Part shown: positions 30,982-42,283 of the stretch, piece by piece | Layout of the letters: every line of letters begins with the position of its first letter | Position numbering within the stretch: position 1 is the stretch's first letter | NCBI GenBank assembly: GCA_001598975.1 | Contig: BBXU01002622.1 | Coordinates: 1-42,283, forward strand | DNA length: 42,283 nt | DNA from: Parachlorella kessleri | Lineage: Eukaryota; Chlorophyta; Trebouxiophyceae; Chlorellales; Chlorellaceae | Reading direction: 5' to 3' | Notes under the pieces: generated by a model | Databases searched by the model: none | The model's input: the letters and a program-made list of their open reading frames with translations, nothing else | What the model was told of the DNA's origin: nothing | Program-made: the position numbers and the translations under genes

Positions 30982-33900
30982 TCACTTCCTGCCAGCAGCC
31001 CGCTTTGCTTTCAGTTTCCGCCGCCCCTCAGACTGCGATGTGGACCCCCCAGCGCCCATGGTCATGCCCCCGCCGCCGAACGGGTTCACACTCCCAGCCA
31101 TGGCCGGCTGAGGCTGCGGCTGCCCGCCGAAAGCAAAGCCATTGCTAGCAGCGGGAGGAGCCCCAAACGGCCCGGGCTGAGGGGCACCTGCAACATGGGA
31201 AAGCAATCAAACTTAATGATAGTCGCAGTGCTGAGGCGACTTTGAACCCTGCCACCACCTCACTCTACGCAAAGCGCCCAGTCATATGCGGCAACATTGC
31301 GACTGGAAGGAGCACAAAGATAAATCGGTGAAGCTGCGCCAAGGTAGGTACGCACCGAAGGCAGGGGCCTGCTGCTGTTGCTGCGGAGCACCAAAGGCAA
31401 ACACAGGCTGCTGCTCAGGCTGCTGCTGCTGCGAGGGGAAGCCAAAGCCTTGGGGCTGCTGCTGGGCAGGCTGGTGGCTCGTCGGAAAACTGCTGCCAAA
31501 GGCCGGCTGGGCAGAGGGGGCACCGCCGAAGCCAAAGGCCGGGGCACTGCTGGCAGGGCCACCAAAGGCAGGCGCGCTGCTGCCAAAGCCGCCAAACGCA
31601 GGGGCCGCAGCGGCGGGAGCGCCAAACGCAGGGGCAGTGCTGCCAAAGCTACCAAACGCGGGGGTGCTGGCGGCAGGGGCACCGAAGACGGGAGCAGCGG
31701 CTGCAGGGGCCCCAAATGCCGGAGCGGTGGAGCCACCCCCGATGCCACCAAATGTTGGAGCGGAGGCCACGCCATTCATACCGTCAGCAGTAGTGGGGGG
31801 CGCCGAGGGTGCCGGCGCCGCTGCTGCTGCACCAAACATGAAGGCAGCCGGCGCAGCCTCGGTGGCCGCTGCGGCGGGCGCGGCGCCAAATGTGAAGGGC
31901 GCAGCCGCGGCTGCACTGCTGGCGGCGGCGCCGAATTGGAAGCCGCCGGCGGCAGGGGCGGGGGCAGAGGCTGCGGGGGCTGGTTGTGCCGGGGCAGCGA
32001 GCGCTGCAGGGGCTGCGCTGCTGCTGACCGGCTGGAGCGGGGCGGCCCCGAAGGCAAACCCAGGGGTGCTGGCAGGGGCGCTGGAGCCAAAGCCACTGAA
32101 GCCGGCTGGAGCAGGGGCACCGGAAGCTGCAGCCTGCGGCATGCACACGAGGGGGAGGCCAACGAGGGTTAGGGTAGGTGAGGAATGACGCAACGCGAGC
32201 TACATGTTTGCGAGGGGCGGATGGGGCTCCAAGGCAGGCGCCCTGGGCACAAGCAACAGACAGTGCAGATAGAGCTACAACGGATTCCCAAGAGTCAACT
32301 CTAGAGTTGATACGCGCACCATGCTGCGCAACTCTGCCTGCCAAGGCATCCTGACAAAGGCTCTCCATGACATCGTCTTCACTAGTGGCATGCTATTGAG
32401 TCCAACTGCAATGGCCTTGTGCACCCAAGCATCATGCCAACGGTTGTGTGCAAGACATCGCCTCCTGGGCAAGATGGACAGCCCTGACTACCACCCACCG
32501 CTGCTGAGCTGGCGCCGAAGTTAAAGGTAGGAGCGGAAGCGGAGGGAGCGCCAAATGCAGGCACACTAGACGCCCCGCCGGCACCTGGACATGTCACACA
32601 GCCACATTTCAGCCACCGGAGCAACTGTGGCCGTGACGAAAGGCTGTATCTACACTTGCAAAGGACCTGTGCACGACTGGGGAGGCCTTAAGACGAGGGG
32701 GGCAACGAAGCCCCACAGGCTGAGCTTTGTAGGGGTGAAATTCCCACAGGGAATAGAATGGGGCGGTACCCCCCCACAGGCTGGGCTGTGTATGGGTGAA
32801 ACACCCCGGAGACCATGCAACCCCAGCAGTAGCTGGGATACCTAGCTATGCGAAGTACTGCCAGAGACCACCAGCCCTGCAACGGCGCGAGGCTGGACAG
32901 GAGGTACCAGCCACTCACCAAAGGCTGGAGCAGTGGAAGCCGCCCCAAAGGTGAAGGGGGCAGGCGCGGCTGCGGCCGCAACTGTTGATGGCTCAGCCGG
33001 GGCTGGAGCCGCTGCTGATGCTGATGCCGCTGCCGCTGAAGTCGCCGCTGGGGCGCCAAAGTTGAAGCCCGCAGAGCTGCTGGCTGGAGTGCCGAAGCTC
33101 ATCAGCCCTGCAGAGCTGCTCGCCGGCGCTCCAAAGCTGGAACCGCCTCCAGGCCCAGCAGCAGAGGTGCCCGCAGCGGGTGCCGCTCCAAAGCTGAATG
33201 CCGGCGCAGCGGTCGACGGTCCGCTGGTGGCCGGCTCTGGCGCAGCTGCTGCAGAGGGCCCCGCAGGGAGGCCAAAGGAAAAAGCAAGGGCAGGGGTCGC
33301 CGCGTTGCTGCCGACGCCGCTGGCTTTCTCCGCCTCCTGGGCTGCTGCTTCCGTGGCCTTGCTAGCTGCTGCCTTGTTGGCCTGCACACCGCCGCCAGGA
33401 TGGAAACCTTTTTTAAGAAACTATCAGTACAGTTGGTATCACATGAAGAGATACCAAGGGGCCCTGCGGGGGACACCGCAAGGATGTGAGCCTACTCAAG
33501 CCACAGGCAACGGGCGCCAAGGGTGGGGGGCCCTCCCCACCCCTTAGCTCAAATTTTCGCCCTCCACGGACACCACACTCACGTTTAGGAAGTCTGCTCC
33601 CCAGCCGCCAGCAGCAGCAGCGGGTGCTGCCGCCTTCTCTGCCTCCTTGGCGGCTGCCTCGGTGGCCTTGTCTGCCGCGGACTTGTTGGTCTGCAGGAAG
33701 CTAGGCAAACCTGAGTCAGGCAGCCACGCACTGTGGACACTATGCTGCAAGGGACAACGCCAGAACAATGCTGGGGTTCGTCCCGTGACTCCATACACTA
33801 GGAGATGTGCTGTACACACACCGCCAGGAAGTCTGCTCCCCAGCCGCCGGCAGCAGCAGCAGCGGCCGCGGGTGGTGCCGCCCTCTCTGCCTCCTTGGCT

Positions 33901-36900
33901 GCTGCCTCGGTGGCTCTATCAACGGCCGCATTGTTGGCCTACACAGCAAAGACGTGAAGCATCACCTCAGCACAGCCAGTGCGCGGCAGGCAGTTGGGCG
34001 TTCCTTCGCGAGGCGCCCTCGCACACTGTTTAGAAACCCCAGGCATTCCTCCAGGAAGGGTTGCACCCACATACTCACGGAGAAGAGCACTCAAGTAAAC
34101 TTGCTGGCTCCAGCTCCAACAGCTAGGCACCCTCAAGCAATTGCTACGCCCTGCCTGGTCCAGGGCTGCCGACCCACCGATAGAAAAGCTGTTCCCCAGC
34201 CGCTGGCACCAGCAGGTGCAGCAGCTTTCTCGGCCTCCCTGGCTGCAGCCTCAGCGGCCTTGTCAGCTGTTGCCTTGTTGGCCTGCGCAAAGCAGAGCCA
34301 GCCCGAGACACACAGATATCAGCAGCTGGTAAGGCTGGAGACGCTGGGTAACATAGACTCCCGGGCGGTTAGCTGGGTAGCTGCACAATGCCCCCACGTC
34401 CAAGCCTAGGAGAGCGGTCAACACGACGCCCAAACCGTAAGCTTGCACTGTACATGCTGCATGCCACCCAAGAGACCTGGCCTCAACGACCGCTTTGCAC
34501 AGCGCTGACCGCAAGAAAGTCGGCTCCCCAAACGCTGGCAGCAGCATCCTTCGCCGCTGGTGGCGCCTCTGCTGCGGGCGCTGCTGTCCCGGCAGCGGCA
34601 CTGCCAAAGCTGAAGAGGGGCTTGGACGCAGCAGGCGCAGCATCCGGGGCATGCATGCCATTTTCGGCTGCTGTTGCTGCCGGCTTTGCGCCGAGGAAAG
34701 ACAGCAGGCCTGCACGCCGCGCTAGCTAGCCACGTCATTCTTGCTACTTGCTGCTGCAGGGGCCACTCAGTACCCCAGCTCTGGCACCCAACTGCAATGT
34801 GGGCAGTATCAGACCCCCTGTACACAACAGTACGCTTGCCAAGCTCTGTTGGATTGTCACTGGGCTTAACCCCTGCCTCCCGAGAGCATCGCAGCCTAGG
34901 CCACCAACCTCCCAAGCACCCACAGGGCTTGACAGCCGGACATTACACCCTCCCTGAAGCTCCCCAACTGTCCACCACCCCCCACCTGTATCCGAGGTTG
35001 CTGCTGTTGAACCAGCAGCCGCAGCGGCGGCGCCACCAAAGTTGAATGTGGGTGCAGCCGACGAGCCCGATGCACCAAACTTGAAGGTGGGGCCAACACC
35101 TGCGACCAAGGCAGGAGCGCATTGCGTGCCGAAGTCCATCAGACCGAGTGTGATCCACGCCCGTCATGTCCTGCAGTACCTGCACCCATGTGTCCTGCCT
35201 GCCCTCCACCCACCCCTGCGGCACACAGCAGCGCACTGCAGCCACAGCCGAGCTGCGAACTCCAATCCATATCGCAGCTTCCCCGCCCCCAGAGCACCAA
35301 CGCAGACAGCAAACTCTACGTGTGGCGCCTCGCACAGGCACAGCTAACAACATCAACCAACCAACAAACAAACACAACAACAAACAACTTGCTGAGCAGC
35401 CCACCACCGCCTGGACAGGGCAGAGAGAGATCTCCTACCCGCTGCTGCTGCTGCTGCCGGCTTGGCCCCACCCTCCGCCTCGTCTCTGGCTGCCTCTGCC
35501 GCCTTTGTGGCTTGCACTACGTTCTGCTGCAGGAAGCTCAGGTCCCAGCCACCAGCACTCGGTGCTGCAGGACAACAGTGGCAAGCACAAGTATATAAAA
35601 CTTTGCAACCTTTGCAGATACTCGGAGGGCTGGAAGGGAAGGAGACGCGTTTGCGCCTGAGAGCGCGTGGTGACGCCAGCAGCGTGGCGCTCCTGCAAGT
35701 TCTGCATGCTGACGCACAACAGGCTACCACAGCAGCTTGCCATCTCCGCATGCAGGGCTTGGCTCGATATCACACAGGGTACTGCAACCCCTGCTGCAAC
35801 AGGATGGGCTGGGACACCTCAAGACCTGCAACCACCTCACCTGCCGGAGCACCAGCGGCAGCAGGCGGGGCACCCGCGGTCTTGGACGCCGTGGGCGAGT
35901 CGTCATCTGAGAAGGCAGGCAGCGGTGACTGTGCCGCCTCCTGGGCCAGCTGGTTGGCCTCTTGCAGGCCTTCAGGCCCCGCCTCCTTGCGGTTGGTCTG
36001 CACACACACACACACATGGAGACACGGATGAGAGAGAGGAGAGCGCATTGCCGTAGTGGTGAGTCTCCCCATGGATGCAGAGGGCGTTTGACAAAAGGAG
36101 GGGCACGAACAATCGCAAGACAGCTCTTCCGTGCAAGGGTCCCTGCGTCAACAAGTGACGGCCAGGTGGGGCCTTGGGATAGCAGCCAAGGGAGGCTCGG
36201 CATGCCGCAGTCTTCCTAGCCAGATGAATGGCCGATAAACCTCCCAAAGTGAGAAGGAGTAGGAAAGCAGGCTCACCGACTGCGTCTGCTGGTCAGCAAC
36301 AGACTCTGGACGCCGCCGCTGCTTGCCAAACGTGAATTGCGGTGCGGCGGGGCCTGGGGCCAAGGCGCCGGCGCCCGCAGCCGCCACCACTGCTGCCACC
36401 TGGCGATCCCTCTCGCTGTCCCTGTTCCCACCAAACTTGAAGGCCTGATGAGCCGCGCCTGCTGTGCCTGCTTCGCCTGCTTTGGCCCTGGACCCATCGC
36501 GGGATCGCTCCACCAACACCTTGCCATCACCCTCCCCAGTTGCAGACGCTGCCATGGTCGCCCCAAATTTGAACGCAGGCGCCCCAGCGCCGGCGCCAAA
36601 GGTCGCCTTGAACTTTGGGGTTTCCGCGGGCGCTGCCGGCGCCGTGGCGGGTGCACCAAAAGAAAACAAGGGCCATGTGGCCGCCTCCTTGCCTGCAGGC
36701 ACGCCTGAGGGTAAGGGGTGATGTCAGACAGCCAGTCTACCGCGCTGGTTGCTTGGGCAGGTTGCTGCGCAGGAGATTGAGGGCAGCGTGGAAGTACTCC
36801 TCACCTTCTCTTCCTTCCTCCACCCAAGTCAAAAGTCCACCCAAGCAAAAAGAAGGGGTTTATCCTCTCCAAAGCCTAGCTGGGGTACAGAAGCACCATG

Positions 36901-39831
36901 AACCCTGACAAAGCGTTCGCCACAGGCCCTCCCAAACGTCCTTCGTCACACCCTCCACCACATGCTCCTCTGAATATGTTGATGATAGCAGGCAGTGCGA
37001 GGGGAGGTCATTCCATGTGACTTGTGAGCCCACCTGCGGACGCCCCCTCAGCCTCCTTCTTTGCTGCCTCCGTGGCTGCCTGCGCCGCCTTCTTGTTTGC
37101 TGCAAGAAAGCCGTCGCCCCAGCCAATGCTTGCCTCGGCAACTGCCTGCTGGTGCTGCTGTGCCTCCTGCTCCTGCTCCTGCTGCTGCTGCTCGTCTAAC
37201 CGGGGTTCCTGCTGTTCTTGCTGCTGTTCCTGCCCTTCCTCTCGCCGCTGCGCAGCCGGCTGAGGGGAGGGAGCGAAGGACACGCCACCAAAAGTGACGC
37301 GCGGCCGGTCCTGGGGCCGGGAAAATGCTGCAGCATGGCAAGCAATAGAAGTGTTACATACCTAGACACATGGACCACAGCCTTTGCAGAACCGGAACCA
37401 TGCCTTACGTTGCTTTGTCTGACACTTGCGTGCCACCTGCACCACAGGTCAGGCAGACCCCCGGCCAGCCAGGGTCACAGCCAGAAGCTGGGACTTAGCA
37501 CACCAACGCAGCCGTCTGTATCGCGAGCCCTTGACACAAGCCCAAGCTTAGCCGTCCCATGCAAGTCTTGCCCACCTGCAAAGCCCAGCGAGTCAGTGGG
37601 AGGTGGGGGTGACGGTGCTGCTGCTGCTGCAGCCGTCTCCTGCTGAGCCCCGCTGGCACCGGCCGCCGCCCCGGCAGCAGCAGCAGGCCCTCGTTTGGCC
37701 ACTGCTTGGTCCAGCGATTCCAGGGTCGCCAGGATGCGACGGGCAGTGTCAGTCGTGCCCTTGGGCCGCTCGCCAGCGGCTGCTGCACCAAACGAGGGGG
37801 GCCCAGCGGCTCCTGCCGCCCCACCACCAAACGCCGCGGATGGCCCGGCAGGTAGGATCCGCGGGGAGGCCGGCTCGCCCTTCTCGCCCAATGCCGGGCC
37901 CAGCTGCAGCGCTGCAGCCCCAGACGCCCGGCTGAAGCGGGAGGCGGTTCCGGCGTGGAAGGGGGTGCGCCCGGCGCGCCAGCTGCGCCGCTCGGCGCTC
38001 GCTGGGGCGTGCTGCTGCTGCTGCTGGTGAGGATGGGAGGGGTCGGAGCGCTGCCGCGTGCGCCGCTGCGCATCTAGCAGGCTGATGGTGCCGCCTACAA
38101 CAACAGCTGCTGGGGATTTCGGTAACCAATGCCACTACTGAATGCAGCTCATGCACTCGTACCGCCCCAACCATATAGGAAAACACAAACCGTTGGTGGT
38201 ACCTATCATTTGTGGATGCGCAGCCTTCCCTGACCTACACAGTGAATGCAAGCACATCGGGGTGCTAGGCTCACAACTGGGCCAGCACAGCTGCTAGGCT
38301 TCGCAACCCTGCACGCAGCGAAATGCGACTTGCCTTCTTGCTCTGGGCTCTCCGAGCCGGCCTTGCGCTTCAAGCCGCTACTTGGCCCAGCACCAGCGCC
38401 GGCCCTGGGGCCAGCCACCACATTTGAGCGCATGGGAGTCCATGCCAGCGGAGCGGGTGACAGTGCCGCAGCGCTAGGCGCCTCACCCGGCGGCGGCAGC
38501 GCGGCAAAGCGCACCCCTCTTGTTGGCAGGCCGGACAGAGCACTGCCAGCCCCTGCAGCGCTGACTGGCCTAGCAACCACGCCGGCCAGCGGCGCGCGTG
38601 CGGGGCGAGGGGTATGGCGCTGCGCGCCGCCAAACGCCCGCAGCGGGGTCGCGCCAGCGGCACCGGCTGCCGGCGCGGCAGGTGCGAAGCGGCTGCTTCC
38701 GAAGCGGCGCTGCTGCTGCTGCTCTGGGGCGGCTGCTGGGCCTGGTGTCCTGCCGGCCATGGCTACTGAGAAGAGCGGCGGTGAGGGCGAGGGAGCGAAG
38801 AGGGTGGAGGCAGGGCTGCGCAAGGCCGAGCCAGGCGTGCCGGCACCGCCTGCAGCTGAGCGCGGCCGGAAGGTGAAGCGAGGGCTGTTCATCGACAGCG
38901 GGCCCTGCCGCAGCATGGCCAGCACATTGTCGTAGGGTGTGCCAGCCATGTCCAGCTGCTGCTGCTCCTGCTGGCCATCCAGGGCCCCGTCCTCGCCCTG
39001 CTGCTGCTGCTGGGCCTCCAGCCGCCGAGAGCCGCCGGTGGGCTGGCGGGGTGTGACGTGGGCTTGCTCTGCCGCGGTTGTGGCCTCAGGCAGGTGTTCC
39101 CTCGATCTCACATCCTCATCCACCTCAATGTCAACCTCCTGCTGCTGCTTTTGCTGTCGCTGGTGCTTAGCATCACCGCCAGGTTGCTGGTCGCTGACCT
39201 GCTCCTGCCCCTCCTCCATGTCGTCTCCTCTGGTGGTGCCAGGACTCTCGTCAGAGCTCAACTCGTCTGCAGTAGAAAGGGGCCGACACTCAGCAAGCCT
39301 GGCGTGGCAGCCACCGCACGGCCAGTGACAAAGGGCGGCTGATGCTGGCTGCTGTCGGGAGCAGGGTACTGGCGCACGGACGTGAGGTGCCAAAGCTGCC
39401 TCGGGCCACCTGGGCCACTTGAAGGAACCTACGAACTCACCGTCCGGCAGCGAGCGAGGCTTAAGATAGCTTCCCAATATTGGCACCTGCGGCGGCACAG
39501 TTTAAAGGTGGTTAGGCAACCACCGCTTTGAGCGTACAGGGCTGCCAACAGCCCTGCGCCTGTTTGCAGCCCTGGTGCTCGCAAATAGGTGCTGCCCACA
39601 GGGTGGTGCTTGACAGTGCCTTGCCTTGTTGATAAATCCGGACATTGCACGGAAGGGGGTCGACAGGACGCTGCCAAGGAGAGAACCCCGGGCAGGTTCT
39701 GCTGCCGGCATGCTGACTGCCAGCTCGTCATCGGCAGGCCTTGCAGCCGGCCTGCTATATGGGGTCTGCCCGGCTTTGGTGGTTCTGTGCCGTCTACTGC
39801 GATGGCTCTTCCCATAGCCACCGTCCTCCAT
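30982..39831 (-). CDS. NUP1: FG nucleoporin, NUP1/NUP136/NUP153 type (1628 aa, 17 exons)
   Basis: Nuclear-pore basket protein whose FG repeats bind transport receptors. Exons: 39831-39625, 39486-39441, 39266-38334, 38094-37576, 37327-37034, 36704-36277, 35997-35841, 35564-35439, 35099-34986, 34709-34510, 34282-34178, 33938-33822, 33690-33583, 33381-32919, 32584-32499, 32133-31356, 31187-30982 (4887 bases). The N-terminus has the plant NUP1 look (GQTPYSRPA). TDTARRILATLESL in exon 4 resembles a NUP153/NUP1 segment. FG, FxFG and PAFG repeats fill exons 6, 9, 10 and 14-17. The protein ends in a basic tail, GRRKLKAKRAAGRK. Exons 8 and 10-14 carry repeated GWGxxFL / NKxxAxxATEAAxxEAEK modules. Introns 1 and 3 need GC donors (CAAG/GCAAGG, GAAG/GCAAGT). 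An in-frame ATG upstream (39876) could extend the start. Confidence 0.88.
32711..32815. repeat. Short tandem duplication in nucleoporin intron 14
   Basis: CCCCACAGGCTGAGCTTTGT with AGGGGTGAAA recurs about 62 bases later as CCCCACAGGCTGGGCTGTGT with ATGGGTGAAA. It is intronic, and both units are clearly related despite several changes. Confidence 0.6.
33319..34530 (-). repeat. Serially duplicated exons of the nucleoporin gene
   Basis: Exons 11, 12 and 13 (105, 117 and 108 bases), with the end of exon 10 and the start of exon 14, repeat one unit. Each unit starts (A/T)-N-(K/N) and runs through a helix of the form ATEAAAKEAEKAA and an Ala/Pro linker to GWGADFL. Every intron falls at the same codon, directly after the residue following FL, in phase 0. 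Any unit could be gained, lost or skipped without a frame change. A related module without an internal intron is in exon 5 (WGDGFLAANKKAAQAATEAA), and a diverged one is in exon 8 (GGWDLSFLQQNVVQATKAAE). Confidence 0.85.
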
Positions 39832-41849
39832 TATGCTCCCCGCTGCACGCTGCCGCTGGAGAAAGCCGTATCTCAACTCAAAATGTCAATGATCAGATTG
39901 GCGATGTGAAGCCAACAGCATACACAGCGACGTTAGACGAACTATAGAGGGCATTCCATTTGGTAACAGGTGCGTTTGACGAATCCAGCAGCGCAAGGCC
40001 GCTCTCAAGCACCCCTTCTAGACCCCGGGCTAGGGACACTCAGCATGCATCGAGTGGTTGGTTAGTGATGCTTATAATCCCCAGCAACTCGGCAACCTTT
40101 GATGTCTCCAGCAAACTAGAGAGTAGAAAATAAAACTGTTGATTTTGAACCGCTGCTTGGGGTCATTTAAAATGGAAATGCACATGACAGGAAGGGGTCA
40201 GACAGCGGTGTGGCGGGTGCATTTCCAGCAGTGTGACAGGAAGGGGTCATTTCCACCTGACAAATCTTTAGATTCTAGAGCCCAGCAGGCTGACTTAGTA
40301 AGGCTGGGCAGAGATCTGTTTTGACTCCGCCTGACGGCAGGCCAGGCCCCCTCACCTAACAGCAGTGCCAAAATCCCACACACATACCTGTACGCTTAAC
40401 ATTGCCCTTGTACCAGGCTGCACATTTTTCAAGTGTCAAGATCCATGCCGTAGAAGGGGTTATGGCAGCTGAAACCTAGGCCCTGCCAGGCTGGGACTTA
40501 CTTACTGTGTTTTAAGCTGTATATGCACAGCCGTGATCCCCTAGGACCACATTGGGTGAAAGAGGATCAGAAAGCTTAGATGATGAGAGAAGCAGATGCG
40601 CATGTGATAACACTAGCTAGCAGTCATGCGCAACAGGATTTGGCAGGTTCTTGCCTAACCGGTATGGACATGGGAAAGTCAAGGTTCCTAATCTGCTAAA
40701 TACCACATTGCCGCATTGGCGTTGGAGCATTTGGTAAAGATGTTATCTGTTCTGTCAGCCATAACATTAATGGCTACCAACCGTTTGAAGCCTTGCCAAC
40801 TACTGCTGTGGCAACCCACTGCAACTCCACCCGCTACGCACGCGGCCAGCCAGCTCTATTTGCTCTGCGCTCTTGTGCACCCACACTCTGAATGATAACA
40901 CCACGCCATGGGTCTAGCAAAGGCATGCCAGGGCCACACCCTTCACACCCATAGCAGCACAGCACAACACAAACAGCCAGCGCATGAGCGATGCGGCTGC
41001 CATATCCCACTCCGCCACCCTCCACTGCCAGTGCAGACTTAAAGGACGCCCTGGCCATGACCAACTACTGCCCCACCACTCCTAGCCCGCGACCTTCAAG
41101 GCTTGGCAGTCACTGCTTCTCCGCTCACTCACCACCAGCCACCTCCAGAGGTTCTATATCTATGAGAATATCAACGACAGATTCTCCCAACTCAAAGCAT
41201 GCATTCGGAAGCACTAACAGCGCAGCCAGCTTCAGCCAAGCGTGCAAAGCTGTATCACAAGTGGTGGGGCAGCAACAGAGCAGGGCAGCCAGCTGCCAAT
41301 TCAAAGGCTGTCAGTGTGGCCAACCTGGCAGGGCTAGTTCACTTTAGGCCTGTACATCTCCAGTTAGACGGTCACAGCACAAAGTATCCAACCAGACCGT
41401 GACCCACTGTCTTGCTCCACCTCCAAGCGAGCCACGAGCGCTGGTTCCAATGAGAGTAGCAAGTAGCAGATGAGGTAGTAACAAAGCTCCTCTACACCCA
41501 CTCTAGTTACACACTTCCTGAGAAGCCAGCTAATAATGGCAGTAAGCAGGCAGTCGTCCCAGACCAACCTGGGAAGGACACCTCCAAGGCTTACAGCAAG
41601 CGCCTTGAGCTCGCACCCCATCCACACAGCTAAGAAGCGCGCGTTGCCTACGGAAAACGCCAGGTATTCGCCAAGGACACCCCAATGCCTGGGACAAACC
41701 CCGAGCGCGGGAACGTACAGGCTATCCTCCACAGAGGACAGCAGAACAATTGAGAAGGCACTAGTTCCATCCTTGGTTGTAGGTCTGCTAGGAGGCTGCT
41801 GCTGTGTGACTTTTGACAGCGGCCGAGGGAAGGAGGATTCACGAACATC
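39832..41849. other. Divergent intergenic region, nucleoporin and ClpC genes
   Basis: About 2 kb between start codons on opposite strands. It should hold both promoters and 5' UTRs. A 16-base direct repeat TGACAGGAAGGGGTCA occurs at 40185-40200 and 40234-40249. No exon with recognisable protein was found; a 207-codon minus-strand frame (41987-41364) overlaps the ClpC exon and looks like chance. Confidence 0.45.
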
Positions 41850-42075
41850 ATGCAGACCAGCACATTTACACACTCCAGGGTGCTGACCTCTGGCACCCGG
41901 AGGGCGCTTGTGAGGCAACGCCCACAGATTGCAGCGTTTACGGGCTTTAGGCGGGCGGGCCTTGTGGACGGCCTGGGCAGGCAGCATGCCAGGACGCTCC
42001 AGGGTGCCATCCTGCGCGTTCCTCGGGGCAAGACCATGCGCGTCACCAAGATGATGTTTGAGAGGTTCACCGAGA
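41850..42075 (+). CDS. CLPC: Chloroplast ClpC chaperone, first exon (partial gene)
   Basis: Start of the Hsp100-class ATPase that unfolds stromal proteins for the Clp protease and takes part in plastid protein import. The 75 encoded residues are a chloroplast transit peptide, rich in Arg, Ser, Thr and Ala with few acidic residues, then ILRVPRGKTMRVTKMMFERFTE. MFERFTE is the invariant beginning of the mature ClpC N-domain, and the preceding GxxRVP(R/K)GK segment is typical of plant precursors. The exon most likely ends at 42075 (GAGA, then GTGCGT). Phase 1 leaves an A for the expected AAG lysine codon of FTEKA; reading on hits TGA at once. The rest of the gene (N-domain, two AAA+ modules) lies beyond the window, and 42076-42283 is intron. 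Confidence 0.88.
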
Positions 42076-42283
42076 GTGCGTGATGGGGCCTGGATGAGTA
42101 CCCTGCTTACTGTGTCACAACCCTGGTGCCTTGCATGGGTTGTTAGTTGGTGTGTAAAGCTGCTTTCCAGAGTGTAAGGTTGACTGTGACTGTCTGTCAG
42201 AGCTGTTAGTGGTGAGTCTTGCTTTTGTCCTGTCCACTAGCTGAACTTGAGGCCAGCCGGCCTACGTGACTCACGTGCCAAGT

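Noticed and set aside
31286..32188. Long plus-strand frames of about 300 and 264 codons
   Set aside because: They are the antisense of nucleoporin exon 16. Their Gly/Ala/Pro/Lys repeats simply mirror the FG-repeat codons.
41364..41987. 207-codon open frame on the minus strand
   Set aside because: It overlaps the ClpC first exon antisense, shows no recognisable motif and is cysteine/leucine-rich in the manner of antisense frames in this GC-rich DNA.

Overview
This window is nuclear DNA of a green alga (core Chlorophyta). Genes are split into many short exons whose acceptors are almost always TGCAG. Several gene ends carry the chlorophyte poly(A) signal TGTAA. The products are typical of a photosynthetic eukaryote: a starch synthase, Tom40, a plant-type UBC7, a plant-type ClpC precursor and an FG nucleoporin. 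No bacterial operon, CRISPR array, rRNA or tRNA was seen. Gene models were built by hand from ORFs, splice sites and phase. For every complete model the exon lengths sum to a multiple of three.

Layout. 307-570 (+): last exon of a granule-bound-type starch synthase. 1759-2338 (+): unrecognised 94-aa protein. 3553-12495: a cluster of three homologous genes (one on -, two on +) for small secreted, alanine-rich proteins with up to eight conserved cysteines. This is the best candidate here for an undescribed family. 13190-13270 (-): possible importin-beta fragment. 13775-17478 (+): Tom40. 18328-19759 (-): UBC7/UBE2G-type E2. 20149-22480 (+): alkaline-phosphatase-superfamily-like protein. 22952-24902 (-): protein with a ubiquitin-interacting motif and an EF-hand-like C-terminus. 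26238-29265 (-): protein with a SAND/VARL-like zinc domain. 30982-39831 (-): a 17-exon FG nucleoporin of the NUP1/NUP136/NUP153 type with serially duplicated exons. 41850-42075 (+): first exon of chloroplast ClpC, running out of the window.

The genes do not form a pathway. Most are housekeeping genes in head-to-head or tail-to-tail pairs, and Tom40 and UBC7 seem to share a compact two-way poly(A) site. Features beyond ordinary annotation are the secreted cysteine/alanine-rich family, the serial exon duplication in the nucleoporin, four introns that appear to need GC donors, and a dispersed repeat of about 60-75 bp present three times. Functions rest on motif recognition from memory. No database search was possible.
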